Numbered from the stretch's first letter, positions 53,123-62,639 are shown. The stretch is DNA of 64,000 nt from Agromyces aureus (GCF_001660485.1 NZ_CP013979.1:1984001-2048000), one strand, 5' to 3'. A program made the numbers and translations. The notes: generated from the letters alone by a model not told the origin.

Positions 53123-53466
53123 GAGCCGAGGTCCGCCTCGCGATCCGCATGGGCGTTCCAGTGTCGCAGCTCGCGACCTGGCCGCCCGCGGATGTCGCGC
53201 TCGCTCTCGCGGAGCTCGCGATCGAGGCGGATACCGGACGGTACGGCGAGTCGCTGGCGGAAGCCACCGACCCGAGAGCAGACCCGAACGCGTACGGCCC
53301 GTACAGGTACGTCCCCGAGGGGCCGTTCACCAACCAAGCAGAGCGCACCGCGAAGCTGGCCGAAGAGCAGTGGCGGAAGGACATGCCTGAAGGCACGTCA
53401 ACCGCGGGGCTGTTCTGGACGGTCCGGAAGGTCGAGCAGACGCCGCTCAGCGACCCAGCTTCCTGA
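52556..53466 (+). CDS. tail assembly chaperone, -1 frameshift product (GT-type)
   Basis: 303 residues if ribosomes slip back one base at the A-run 53092-53098. The new frame reads SLRDSPRLRAEVRLAIRMGV directly, so the second part has meaning before its own ATG at 53149. It continues through LATWPPADVALALAELAIEA and YGPYRYVPEGPF to a stop at 53466. This matches the G-GT arrangement of siphoviruses. Confidence 0.82.
53092..53098 (+). promoter_or_regulatory. -1 ribosomal frameshift slippery site A AAA AAA
   Basis: In the zero frame the bases lie as gcA AAA AAA gcc, the X XXY YYZ form. It is the longest A-run in this GC-rich neighbourhood and sits at the G/T junction. Confidence 0.85.
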
Positions 53467-53659
53467 AGTAGCTGGCCCCTCCGAAGAGCGCGATCGCCCC
53501 ACCTAGTCCGGCGAGCACGGCGCCGACCGCGACGAGCGCGGACGCGAGCACGCCGAGCGCGAGCAGCAGCACGCCAACGCCTGCCAGGAAAAGCCCGAGG
53601 GCGATCTGCGAAGCCCAGACGGGTGTCGTGGCCTGGCTCTGCGTTCCCTGATCGGTCAT
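53447..53659 (-). CDS. reverse-strand small membrane protein (moron candidate)
   Basis: 70 residues, two TM segments (IALGLFLAGVGVLLLALGVL and ALVAVGAVLAGLGGAIALF) after a polar start MTDQGTQSQATTPVW. It is the only minus-strand gene inside the late operon. TAGGGT lies 7 bases before its ATG and TGACGC 18 bases before that, giving its own leaderless-type promoter. It overlaps the GT product by 20 bp. It may be expressed in the lysogen. Confidence 0.65.
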   Translation of the reverse strand: MTDQGTQSQATTPVWASQIALGLFLAGVGVLLLALGVLASALVAVGAVLAGLGGAIALFGGASYFRKLGR

Positions 53660-53729
53660 AACTCGAACCCTACAACTTCAGACCGGCGCCGCGTCAGTGG
53701 CCGCCCTGACCCAATTCGGGAGGTGCGGC

Positions 53730-56522
53730 ATGGCTGAACGCGTCGTGAAGGTCTCACTCCGGGCCGACATCAACAACTACCTGTCCGGCATGGAGCAGGC
53801 CCGCAAGAAGACCCAGGAGACCGGCTCCGAGGCCGAGAAGACCGCGGCGAAGCTCCAGCAGCAGAAGGAAGCGTTCAACCTGCTGGGTGGCACGCTGCTC
53901 GCCGCAGGCACCCTCGCGGCTGCCGCGGTCGGTGTCGCGGTGAAGAAGTGGATGGACTTCGATCAGGCGATGTCAGCGGTCGCCGCTGCCACGCACGAGA
54001 CGTCGGCGAACATGGGCCGCCTGCGTGATGCGGCGCTCGAGGCCGGCGCGCGGACGGTGTTCTCGGCGACCGAGGCAGCGAACGCGATCGAGGAACTCGG
54101 CAAGGCCAGCTTGACGACCGATCAGATTCTTTCTGGTGGTCTCGACGGCGCCCTCGATCTCGCAGCGGCCAGCGGCATGGGTGTCGCTGACGCTGCAACG
54201 GCCGCAGCGATCGCCATGAAACAGTTCGGGCTCAACGGCAAGGATGTTCCCCACATCGCCGACCTGCTCGCCGCCGGTGCAGGCAAGGCCGTGGGCGAGG
54301 TCTCTGACCTGTCGATGGCGCTCAACCAGGCCGGGCTCGTCGCGAACGGCGCCGGGCAGTCCATCGAGGGCACCACCGGCGTTCTGGCCGCTTTCGCAGA
54401 CGCCGGCCTCCTCGGATCGGACGCGGGAACCTCGCTGAAGTCGGCGATCATCGCTCTGCAGGCGCCCACCGACAAGGCGCGCGCCGAGATGGAGAAGTAC
54501 AACCTCTCGTTCTACGACGGCAACGGCAAGATGCTGACCTACCAGCAGATCGCAGGACAGCTGGAGACGAACCTCGGCGGGCTGTCGGACGAGACCCGCA
54601 ATGCGGCGCTGGCGCAGATCTTCGGCAACGACGCTCTCCGCTCTGCAAACGTGCTCTACGAGCAGGGCCAGAAGGGCATTCAGCAGTACATCGATCAGAC
54701 CAACGACGCCGGATACGCGGCTGAGACCGCAGCCGCTCGCCTCGACAACCTCGCGGGGGACTGGGAGCAGTTCGGCGGCGCCGTGGAGACGGCCTCGATC
54801 AAGGCTGGCGAGGCTGCTGACGGGCCGCTGCGCACGCTCGTGCAGGCCGGCACCGAGATGGTCACCGCATGGTCGGACGTCGACCCGGTCCTGCAGCAGG
54901 GCGCGCTCGCGGTCGCGGCCGTCGGTGCTGCCGTCGCGGTCACGGCAGGACTCGCGCTTCTCGGAGTGCCCAAGATCGCGGACTACCGTGCCGCACTCGC
55001 CACGCTCGGCACGACGAGTGGTCGTGTCGCGAAGGGCGCCGCCGGCGCGGGCATCGCGCTCGCCGCGCTGACGCTGATCGTCACCCAGCTCGCATCCCAG
55101 CAGGCCGAGGCTCGTGCGAAGGCTGAGGCCTACGCCGACACTCTCGAGCAGGGAACAAATAAGGTCACCGACGCGACTCGCGAGATGGTCGTGCAGAACC
55201 TGCAGGCGAAGCAGTCACTCAACGTCCTCGGCATCGAGGTCGACGCGATCCAGTTCGACTCTGCCGCCGACGGCGCGGAAAAGCTCGGCCTCAACGTGTC
55301 GGACGTCACCGACGCCGCGATGGGCAGCGTCGACGCGCTCGAGCGTGTCGCGGAGGTCACGAAGCTCCGCAACCGCACGGACGCCGAGGCGGTCGCGATC
55401 CGCGAGAAGCTCGGCCTCAAGGAGGGCGAGTTCGCCGACGCGATCGACTCCGTGATCAACGGCGTCAAGGGCGAGTCCACGTCGATGGACGAGGCCATTC
55501 GCCTCGCGAAGCAGAAGACCGAGGCCACAGAGGAATCCGTCTCAGCCACCAACGACAACTCGGCGGCCCTCGCGGAACTTTCGGGAGCCGCGGCCGATAC
55601 GAAGGGATCGATCGGCGAACTCGCGGAGTCGATCCGCGGGTTCGGTGCGGCGGAACTCGACACGCGAGACGCCGCACGCGAGTTCCAGGACGCGTTGGCC
55701 GCTCTCGACGAGTCGGTCATCGCGAACGGCACGTCGCTCGACATCACGACCGAGGCCGGTCGCAGCAACGAGGCGGCGCTCGATGGCATCGCCCGCGCCG
55801 CATTGGCCTCGGCCGGCGCGATCGCCGAGCAGACCGGTTCGGAAGACCTTGCAGCCGCGGCGGTCGACGCCGGTCGGCAGCAGTTGATCCTGAAGCTTGC
55901 ACAGTTCGGCATCACCGGGCAAGCAGCGGAGGACTACGCCGACAAGCTCGGGCTGATCCCCGGCAACGTCGACACGGCCGTCGTGCTGAACAAGACGCAG
56001 GCCGAGATCGACCTCGACAACTGGGTCAACCAGTACCGGGTCATCCACATCGACACCCGCGTCGCAACTGGACCGGGTGGTACGGGCGGACAGGTCGTCG
56101 GCAAGGCGCACGGCGGCATCGTCGACTACTACGCCCGCGGCGGCATCCGCGAGAACCATGTCGCGCAGATCGCGCCCGCAGGCTCATGGCGTGTGTGGGC
56201 CGAGCCCGAGACCGGTGGCGAGGCGTACATCCCGTTCGCGCCGTCGAAGCGTGCGCGCTCGCTCGAGGTCTGGGCCGAGACTGGCGGCCGGCTCGGCGTT
56301 CCCGGGTTCGCTGACGGCGCCGCAATGCCGCCTGTCTACGCGCAGCAGCGCTGGACGTCGCCGACACAGGCGAAGACCACGCAGCAGTCGCTGGATGGGA
56401 TGCGGATCAGTGGTCGCCTGGATCTCGGGAACGGGTTGACGGGCATGATCGACGGTCGGATCGAGTCGGCGTTGTCGGCTGAGGAGTTCGCGCATTCGAC
56501 GGGATTCGGGGGTGTTCTGTGA
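53730..56522 (+). CDS. tail tape measure protein
   Basis: 930 residues, GGGAGGTGCGGC upstream. The start MAERVVKVSLRADINNYLSG is followed by a TP901-type core (about residues 75-330: AMSAVAAATHETSANMGRLR, GARTVFSATEAANAIEELGK). Three hydrophobic segments follow (near residues 50-75, 390-415 and 440-470). The C-terminus has GGIVDYYARGGIRENHVAQI. By the usual 0.15 nm per residue the tail would be about 140 nm. It sets tail length and leads DNA out. Confidence 0.92.
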   Translation: MAERVVKVSLRADINNYLSGMEQARKKTQETGSEAEKTAAKLQQQKEAFNLLGGTLLAAGTLAAAAVGVAVKKWMDFDQAMSAVAAATHETSANMGRLRDAALEAGARTVFSATEAANAIEELGKASLTTDQILSGGLDGALDLAAASGMGVADAATAAAIAMKQFGLNGKDVPHIADLLAAGAGKAVGEVSDLSMALNQAGLVANGAGQSIEGTTGVLAAFADAGLLGSDAGTSLKSAIIALQAPTDKARAEMEKYNLSFYDGNGKMLTYQQIAGQLETNLGGLSDETRNAALAQIFGNDALRSANVLYEQGQKGIQQYIDQTNDAGYAAETAAARLDNLAGDWEQFGGAVETASIKAGEAADGPLRTLVQAGTEMVTAWSDVDPVLQQGALAVAAVGAAVAVTAGLALLGVPKIADYRAALATLGTTSGRVAKGAAGAGIALAALTLIVTQLASQQAEARAKAEAYADTLEQGTNKVTDATREMVVQNLQAKQSLNVLGIEVDAIQFDSAADGAEKLGLNVSDVTDAAMGSVDALERVAEVTKLRNRTDAEAVAIREKLGLKEGEFADAIDSVINGVKGESTSMDEAIRLAKQKTEATEESVSATNDNSAALAELSGAAADTKGSIGELAESIRGFGAAELDTRDAAREFQDALAALDESVIANGTSLDITTEAGRSNEAALDGIARAALASAGAIAEQTGSEDLAAAAVDAGRQQLILKLAQFGITGQAAEDYADKLGLIPGNVDTAVVLNKTQAEIDLDNWVNQYRVIHIDTRVATGPGGTGGQVVGKAHGGIVDYYARGGIRENHVAQIAPAGSWRVWAEPETGGEAYIPFAPSKRARSLEVWAETGGRLGVPGFADGAAMPPVYAQQRWTSPTQAKTTQQSLDGMRISGRLDLGNGLTGMIDGRIESALSAEEFAHSTGFGGVL

Positions 56523-57910
56523 CGCAGACGATCCAGTACGACAAGAACCCGTCCGGTGAGGGTGCGGCCGCACGTGTTTCGCGTGCGGCCGCGACTCCCA
56601 CCATCTCGACGGACACGGGCACCGGGTGGCCGGCACTGGGTTCGAAGTCGCATAAGGCGGTTGCGACGGCGGTGACGATCTGCACGACAGGTCTCCCGAA
56701 CGCCGATCGTCCCGCTGCCGCGGCGGGTGAGCTCTGGTCGACGCAGGTGACGGTGCGTGCCTTGCAGGCGTGCACCATTCAGGCGGGCCTCGCGTTCTAT
56801 GGGACGCTCGGGGCAACGCTGGGGACGCTGCGTGGCACGGTCACGAGCGCCGCGGTTACGTTCGCGGCCGGCGAGGTGAAGACCCTGACCATCGACGGTG
56901 CGCTCGCGCCCGCGCTGACGGCGTCCGTCGACCTGCAGGTGTCTCGCACGATCGCCGGCGCCCCTGCGATCGGTGACGCGTTCTACGTCGACAAGGTGAC
57001 GCTGACGAAGACCGCCACGTCGGTCCCGTACCGCGACCCGACGACGAGCCCTGCAGCGGTGTGGTCGGGGACGGCGGATGCTTCGACGCAGGTCTACTAC
57101 GACCCGACCGTGACGGTCGTGCCGTACGAGGACGACGCCCCCACCCCGCGGGTGGACATCACCCTCACGGACCTGTACCCGTCGGCCCTGACGGTCACGG
57201 TGCGGCAGATCAGCGCCGAGGGCACCGTCAACGTGCGTGACGCGATCCGGAAGCCGGACACGGCGAACGCGTTCTTCGTCACCGACTACGCGGTGCCCCC
57301 GGGCATCCCGGTCACGTACCAGGCGCAGCAGTACTCCGCGACCGGTGCCGAGCTCGGGCTGACGGGAACGGCGACGACTCAGGTCAACTTCGCCGACCCT
57401 TCGACCGTCGTCATCCAGGACCCGCTGAACGCGAAAAACTCGGTCCGGGTCGAAGCGAAGTCCGACTTCGGCGGCCTCGTGGCACGCAAACGCGACGTGC
57501 AGCTCTACCGCCGCGGGTCCGACACGATCGCGCTCATGGGGCAGATGGGGCTCCTCGAGGGTGTCCCGTTGCCGGTGCAGACGAAGACGATCGCCGACGC
57601 GGAGAAGCTGACGAAGGTCCTTGCCGTGTCGCAGGTGCTCGTCAGGTCGATGCCCGGGTATCTCCGCATCCCGAGGTGCTTGCACGTCGTCGTCGGCGCT
57701 CCTGTGGAGTCTCCGGTGGACGTCAGTTGGGGTGGCACGTGGTCGGTGTGGCCGATCGTCGGTGACGAGGTCACCCCGTCGGAGATCAACTCGATCGCGT
57801 CGCCGTTGACGTACACCCGGTTCAAGGCGACGTACGCGACGTACACGGCCGCGAAGCTCGTCTACTCGACGTACCTGCAGGCGAAGCAGTCCCCGCCGCC
57901 CGACATCTGA
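56519..57910 (+). CDS. minor tail protein (distal tail region)
   Basis: 463 residues with a GTG start overlapping the tape measure stop. The first 170 residues look like a beta-sandwich (ELWSTQVTVRALQACTIQAG), as in carbohydrate-binding-type domains; the rest is the tail part (LVARKRDVQLYRRGSDTIAL, YLRIPRCLHVVVGAPVESP). By order it corresponds to the distal tail protein. Confidence 0.75.
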   Translation: MTQTIQYDKNPSGEGAAARVSRAAATPTISTDTGTGWPALGSKSHKAVATAVTICTTGLPNADRPAAAAGELWSTQVTVRALQACTIQAGLAFYGTLGATLGTLRGTVTSAAVTFAAGEVKTLTIDGALAPALTASVDLQVSRTIAGAPAIGDAFYVDKVTLTKTATSVPYRDPTTSPAAVWSGTADASTQVYYDPTVTVVPYEDDAPTPRVDITLTDLYPSALTVTVRQISAEGTVNVRDAIRKPDTANAFFVTDYAVPPGIPVTYQAQQYSATGAELGLTGTATTQVNFADPSTVVIQDPLNAKNSVRVEAKSDFGGLVARKRDVQLYRRGSDTIALMGQMGLLEGVPLPVQTKTIADAEKLTKVLAVSQVLVRSMPGYLRIPRCLHVVVGAPVESPVDVSWGGTWSVWPIVGDEVTPSEINSIASPLTYTRFKATYATYTAAKLVYSTYLQAKQSPPPDI

Positions 57911-57922
57911 TCTGGAGGCTCC

Positions 57923-59017
57923 ATGTGGTCCACTGACGCCGCCCTCTGGGAAGCCCTGCGAACGCACCAGAAGGATGCCCTCACCGTGGGTGCGGCGTTC
58001 TACATGGGCGCGGTCACGGCACCCGATCTGAAGGTCGTGCAGTCGGGGTCGGTTGACGTCCGGGGCGACTCGGATGTGCAGTCGACCTCGACGGTCACCG
58101 TCATCGGCACAGGCGGATCGCTGGTGCCGAAGGCGAAGGATGCGCCCCTCGCGACGTACGGACAGGAGCTCAGCCTCCGAAGGTCCGTCGTCGTCGGGTC
58201 GACGCGTCTGGACATCCCCCTGGGGAGATTCCGGATCACGGACGTCACCGGCTCGAATGAGCGCCTCCGGTCCGGTGTCGTCATGGACTGGTCGGTCCAG
58301 TTGCGGTTGCAGGACCGGTTCGAGCAGATCCGCGCTGATGACTTCCTCGCCGCAGATGGGCCCCGGGCGGGCGGCACCGTGTACTCGGAGCTTCGACGCC
58401 TGTCACCGATCCCGGTGCAGACGAACACTGCCCTCGCGGATGCTTCGGTGCCGTTGTCGACGGTGTACGACACGCGTATCGGGGCGATCCGAACCCTGTG
58501 CAGCATCCTCGGCGCCACCCCGGCACTGACCCGCGACGGCGTCCTGATGCCCCGCAAGACCGATCGATGGTTGACGGACACGACACCCGATTTCACGATC
58601 GATGGCGTCGTCGACTGGCAGGACTCCATGTCGAACGACTTCTACAACCAGGTGCAGGTGCGGTCGACGGTGAACAACGACCTCGTGGCGTACTCATCGA
58701 TCACGGACATGTCGAACCCCCTCGCAGTCGGCAGGGCGGGCGGGCGCACGTATAAGACGGCCGCGCCGATCTACGACACGCAGGCCGCCGTGAACGCTGC
58801 CGCGGTCACGTACCGGGACCGACTCGCGAACCGCCGTTCCCGGACGGTGGACGTCGTGTGCACCACGGAGGCGCTACTCCTCGACGTCGGCGACTTCGGT
58901 CTCGTGAAAGACACGTTGACGGGGCGGCAGGTGCTCGGTGAGGTCACGTCGATCCGGTACCCGCTGAACCCGGCCGAACCCATCCCGCTCACGCTGACGG
59001 TGTCGGAGGAACGATGA
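57923..59017 (+). CDS. minor tail protein (tail tip hub, DUF5047-like)
   Basis: 364 residues. Strand-rich start VVQSGSVDVRGDSDVQSTST, then DIPLGRFRITDVTGSNERL and DFYNQVQVRSTVNNDLVAYS, the pattern of Gp27/ORF46-type hub proteins of siphoviruses in actinobacteria. GGAGG lies upstream. It binds below the distal tail ring. Confidence 0.75.
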   Translation: MWSTDAALWEALRTHQKDALTVGAAFYMGAVTAPDLKVVQSGSVDVRGDSDVQSTSTVTVIGTGGSLVPKAKDAPLATYGQELSLRRSVVVGSTRLDIPLGRFRITDVTGSNERLRSGVVMDWSVQLRLQDRFEQIRADDFLAADGPRAGGTVYSELRRLSPIPVQTNTALADASVPLSTVYDTRIGAIRTLCSILGATPALTRDGVLMPRKTDRWLTDTTPDFTIDGVVDWQDSMSNDFYNQVQVRSTVNNDLVAYSSITDMSNPLAVGRAGGRTYKTAAPIYDTQAAVNAAAVTYRDRLANRRSRTVDVVCTTEALLLDVGDFGLVKDTLTGRQVLGEVTSIRYPLNPAEPIPLTLTVSEER

Positions 59018-59916
59018 AACGCCTTGGTGAAGCCGCCGCGCGCGCGGAGCAGCAGCTCGCGCAGGGCGCCTCGGACATGTCCGTCGGGCAGTGCGTCACC
59101 GTCAACGACGCGTCCGTGCCGCCGATGGTGCAGGTCAACCTCGGCGGTGGGGTGCAGTGGATGCCGTACACCGGCGCACGGCCGTGGCCTGGTGAGCGTG
59201 TCCTCGTCGGGTACCTCGGACGCAAGCCCGTCTGCCACGGGCCGATCTACGGTCACCCGCTCGGGACGGTCGTCTCGGTCGCATCCGGGATCGTGACGGT
59301 GACCGGTGATGACGGGCAGACGTACCGGTACTCGTGTGCGTTCGCTGACACCCTGTCGACATCGAACCGTGTCGCGATGCATCACGCGGCCCGTCAGGTC
59401 ATCCACCGGATGTCGGCGGAACCTCCCGGGTCGACGTTCACGCCCCCGCCCGAGCCGCCGCCCGTGTCAGTCGTGCAAACCCGAACGTTCAGCCCTATCG
59501 ACTCGGGCGACTGGTACTACTCCGGCAGCCGTTGGTACGGGCAAGAGCCGACGATCTCGGAGAACCATGCCGGGTTCTACTTCTACGGCACCCAGATCGC
59601 GGACACCATCCCGGACACCGCAACGATCATCTCCGCGACGATGTGGCTCGTCGAACTGTGGGACAACGTGCCCGGGACGCCGTCGCAGCTCGGGTCGCAC
59701 GGCAACCCCACGAAGCCCGGCTTCGCGCCCGGCCTGTCCGGGTCGCTGACGGTGAACAACACCGGCAACTACGACGTGTCGTCGTTCGCGAACGCCCTGA
59801 AGACGGGGGCGCAGTTCGGCCTCGGCTTCTACCGTGGCAACGGGTCACCGGGCACCGGATATCGGGCGTACGGGACGTACGCGCAGTCCGGTGCGATCAC
59901 CATCACCTGGTCGTAG
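59014..59916 (+). CDS. minor tail protein with OB-like domain and C-terminal beta domain
   Basis: 300 residues. After an N-terminal helix (EAAARAEQQLAQGASDMSVG) comes an OB-like barrel (VQVNLGGGVQWMPYTGARPW). A Pro-rich hinge near residue 145 (FTPPPEPPPVSVV) leads to a beta-sandwich (SWYG-type SRWYGQEPTISENHAGFYFY). The last domain may bind host sugars. It overlaps the hub gene by 4 bp. Confidence 0.68.
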   Translation: MKRLGEAAARAEQQLAQGASDMSVGQCVTVNDASVPPMVQVNLGGGVQWMPYTGARPWPGERVLVGYLGRKPVCHGPIYGHPLGTVVSVASGIVTVTGDDGQTYRYSCAFADTLSTSNRVAMHHAARQVIHRMSAEPPGSTFTPPPEPPPVSVVQTRTFSPIDSGDWYYSGSRWYGQEPTISENHAGFYFYGTQIADTIPDTATIISATMWLVELWDNVPGTPSQLGSHGNPTKPGFAPGLSGSLTVNNTGNYDVSSFANALKTGAQFGLGFYRGNGSPGTGYRAYGTYAQSGAITITWS

Positions 59917-59972
59917 ACCACCCAACCATTCGCATGCCGCCTCCGGGCGGCGTTCGTCGTTAAGGAGCCCCC

Positions 59973-60533
59973 ATGGCTGGAATCACCGGGTGGACGAACA
60001 CCCCGGACACGTTCGACCCCGCACCCCAGATCGACGCCGTCTACGGGCATATCGACGCGAAACTCGCGACCCCCGTCGCGAACGCCGCCGCGCTGCCCGC
60101 CTCGGGGAACTGGATCGGGCGGCAGCTCATGGCGTCCGACACGGGCATCGTGTGGGTGTGCACCGCGCTCCCCGGAACGTGGAAGCGGCTCGCGCTCGCT
60201 GACGACTCCGGGTGGACGGCCCTCACCCTGAACGGGTCGTGGACGGCGAATGGCGGCGGCACGAACCCGCCCCTCGCGCGCGTCCTGAACGGGCACCTCG
60301 AGATCACCGGCCTCATCGACCGCGCCGCACCGGCCGGCGGCACTGCGTTCACGCTCCCGGTGGGGATGCGGCCCGTGAAGACGGCAGTGGTGTTGGCGTT
60401 CTCAAACTCCGGCGCATGCGGCCTGTTCATCCCCGCCTCGGGTGTGGTCGACGTCATCAGCACAGCAGGCACGGCACTCACAGGCGCAGTGACGAGCATC
60501 TCGCTCACCATCCCCCCGCTGCCGATCCTCTGA
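59973..60533 (+). CDS. tail fibre or tip protein
   Basis: 186 residues. The start GITGWTNTPDTFDPAPQIDA with YGHIDAKL, then a trimer-like beta part (GSWTANGGGTNPPLARVLNG, GACGLFIPASGVVDVIS), is usual for small actinophage receptor-binding proteins. AAGGAG lies upstream. It probably contacts the cell surface. Confidence 0.66.
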   Translation: MAGITGWTNTPDTFDPAPQIDAVYGHIDAKLATPVANAAALPASGNWIGRQLMASDTGIVWVCTALPGTWKRLALADDSGWTALTLNGSWTANGGGTNPPLARVLNGHLEITGLIDRAAPAGGTAFTLPVGMRPVKTAVVLAFSNSGACGLFIPASGVVDVISTAGTALTGAVTSISLTIPPLPIL

Positions 60534-60546
60534 CAGGAGTGGACCC

Positions 60547-61428
60547 ATGACGCACAACCCGTTCGCCGGCGTCCGCATCACCGGCACTTGGGAGGACCAC
60601 GCCAGCTACTCCGCTGGCGGCACCGACCTGCCACTCGGCTACGACACCGCCATTCCCGCGCCCGCGTCCGGCACGCTCCGCACCTCGGGTGGGTCCGGTG
60701 AGTGGGCGTGCGGCTGGGTCGGGTCCGCGGGGCGCCGTTCGATCCTCACCCTCGACACGCCCCTGCCGCGACGCTCTCCCCGCCGCTCCTCACCTTCCGA
60801 GGCTGAGGGGCCGATGGTCGCGATCGTGCTGCAACACCAGTCCGCGTTCGCCGGGCAGGGCTGGCATCCCGAGGGCGCGATCATCGGCCGCTCGGGTGCG
60901 TCGGCGAACGGGAAGGACTACGGCGGAGACATCCACCTGCACTGGCACGGCCTCGACGCGCAGGGCCGCCGCCTCCGCATCGAATCGTTCCTCAACGGCG
61001 CCAGCACCGCCGGCGGGGGAACCGCGACCATCCCCGACGAAGCACCCAAACCACCCACCAGACGAGAGGGCGACACCATGCCTACGTTCATCCGCACCGC
61101 CCAGCACGGGCACTACAGCGTCGCCCCGGGCGTCGTCGTCGGGATCGGCAACCCGAACTTCATCGACTCGGCCGTGTACGTCGCCGCGCAAGTCCCGGGT
61201 GGCCCTCTGCCCATCGTGTACGACGTCGCACCTGACGACCTCGCGAACTTCATCTACGGGCTCTCCGGCTGCCCGGCCACGCATATCCCCGCACCGAACT
61301 ACGCCTGGTACGCCGCGATCGCGTACGCGAAGACCACGCCCGAGGGCGACAGCTTCCGTGACCTCGGCCCCGGCGAACTCGACGAGCTCGCGTCGAAGGT
61401 CCGCGCCGCGATCATCAAGCCCCTCTGA
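60547..61428 (+). CDS. endolysin, M23-type peptidase with C-terminal domain
   Basis: 293 residues. The N-terminal part has a His (EDHASYSAGG) and Asp (TDLPLGYDTAIPAPASGTLR), and the HxH pair in GDIHLHWHG, fitting an M23 zinc peptidase; the spacing is looser than usual. After a Pro hinge (DEAPKPPTRREGD) a separate domain follows (TFIRTAQHGHYSVAPGVVVG, YGLSGCPATHIPAPNYAWYA), perhaps for wall binding. It would cut peptidoglycan at lysis. Confidence 0.68.
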   Translation: MTHNPFAGVRITGTWEDHASYSAGGTDLPLGYDTAIPAPASGTLRTSGGSGEWACGWVGSAGRRSILTLDTPLPRRSPRRSSPSEAEGPMVAIVLQHQSAFAGQGWHPEGAIIGRSGASANGKDYGGDIHLHWHGLDAQGRRLRIESFLNGASTAGGGTATIPDEAPKPPTRREGDTMPTFIRTAQHGHYSVAPGVVVGIGNPNFIDSAVYVAAQVPGGPLPIVYDVAPDDLANFIYGLSGCPATHIPAPNYAWYAAIAYAKTTPEGDSFRDLGPGELDELASKVRAAIIKPL

Positions 61429-61727
61429 TGACGGAACCCGAGCCCGGCGGCTGGGAGTTGATGCGATCCATCAACTCCCTTCGAGAGTCCGTCGACAAGC
61501 TCGCCGCAGGCATGGTGACGCAGGGCACGCTCGCGATCATTCAGGCCGCGCAGAAGCAGACCGACGACCGGCAGGACGCCCGGTTGAAGGAGCTTGAGAC
61601 CGAGCTCGCTGAGGCGCGGAAGACGAAGGCGCAACAGTGGTTCGCGATCGGCCTGTCGATCCTCGGAATCGTGGGGACGATCATCGCGGGCGTCATCGTG
61701 TTCAACCTGAACCGGGGGGTCGGCTGA
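61428..61727 (+). CDS. coiled-coil protein with C-terminal TM (XhlA/holin-like)
   Basis: 99 residues. A coiled coil (residues 10-70, [20 protein letters not shown]) is followed by one TM segment ([20 protein letters not shown]). This is the layout of XhlA-type lysis partners. TGATG overlaps with both neighbours, so it belongs to the lysis cassette. Confidence 0.72.
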   Translation: MTEPEPGGWELMRSINSLRESVDKLAAGMVTQGTLAIIQAAQKQTDDRQDARLKELETELAEARKTKAQQWFAIGLSILGIVGTIIAGVIVFNLNRGVG

Positions 61728-62359
61728 TGACCGATGCGAAGGGTACTCGCGCGTGGCGGGTCGCGACCGTGGTTGTCGTGCTCCTCGCCGTCGCCGCGGT
61801 CATCGCGGGCGGTGTGTTCCTCGCCGTCGCGAACACGCAGCTGCGGCTCGAGCTGGCGTCCGCGCACGACGACTTGCAGGCGTCGCAGGAGAACGCCGAG
61901 GCGCTGTATCAGCAGCTCCTCGACGAGGGCGTGCGGCCCGACGCGGAGAAGCCGTCCGAGGTGGTCAGCCCGCTGCCCGGCACGCCCGGCGCTGACGGGC
62001 CGCAGGGCCCGCGCGGCGCTGACGGCCGCGACGGCGTGCCGGGCGCATCCGGCGCCGCGGGTACGGCCGGGCAAGACGGCAAGCCCGGGCAGATCGGCGC
62101 GGCCGGCCCGGCCGGGCAGGACGGCGCTCCCGGCGCGTCCGGGGCCGACGGTGTACCCGGGCCGCAGGGCGAACCCGGCCCGGCGGGACCGCAGGGGGAA
62201 CCCGGACCCGCCGGCCCAGCAGGGGCACAGGGCGAACCCGGGGCGACGAACGTGCTCGAGCAGTGGACGTTCACCGTCAACGGCACGACGTTCCTGTGCG
62301 CCATCACTTCCAGTCAGCCGTACGCGTACGACTGCCAGCCAACCCCACCGAAGGAGTAG
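61727..62359 (+). CDS. membrane-anchored collagen-like protein
   Basis: 210 residues. One TM segment (residues 11-35, [20 protein letters not shown]), a short coiled coil, then about 33 Gly-x-y triplets (residues 85-180, for example [19 protein letters not shown]), and a 30-residue tail with two cysteines ([20 protein letters not shown]). Collagen repeats make a rigid trimeric rod. Lying in the lysis cassette, it may be a lysis partner or a surface protein made in the lysogen. Confidence 0.78.
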   Translation: MTDAKGTRAWRVATVVVVLLAVAAVIAGGVFLAVANTQLRLELASAHDDLQASQENAEALYQQLLDEGVRPDAEKPSEVVSPLPGTPGADGPQGPRGADGRDGVPGASGAAGTAGQDGKPGQIGAAGPAGQDGAPGASGADGVPGPQGEPGPAGPQGEPGPAGPAGAQGEPGATNVLEQWTFTVNGTTFLCAITSSQPYAYDCQPTPPKE

Positions 62360-62363
62360 CCCC

Positions 62364-62624
62364 ATGGGCAAGCACGAGTATCTCGTCCCCGCGGACACGA
62401 AGCGCGCCGCCGCGCGCGGCTTCATCCGCACCGCATCCCAGTCGCTCGCGTCCGCGATCCCGACGTCGGCGATCGCGATCAGCCTGACCGGCGAGTTCTG
62501 GACCGGCGTCGCGCTCGGCGTCGGCGGCGCGCTCGTGACTGCGGGCCTCGCCGGCGGTGCGTCCGCGCTCTCGATCCTGTCGAAGGGCATCCCCGAGGAC
62601 TACCAGCCCTCGCTGCCAGCCTGA
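62364..62624 (+). CDS. holin
   Basis: 86 residues, AAGGAGTAGCCCC upstream. Two hydrophobic segments (AIPTSAIAISLTGEFWTGVA and GVGGALVTAGLAGGASALS) after a basic start, typical of small actinophage holins. It is the last late gene, right before a strong terminator. Confidence 0.7.
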   Translation: MGKHEYLVPADTKRAAARGFIRTASQSLASAIPTSAIAISLTGEFWTGVALGVGGALVTAGLAGGASALSILSKGIPEDYQPSLPA

Positions 62625-62639
62625 CCCCTGCACGACCTG

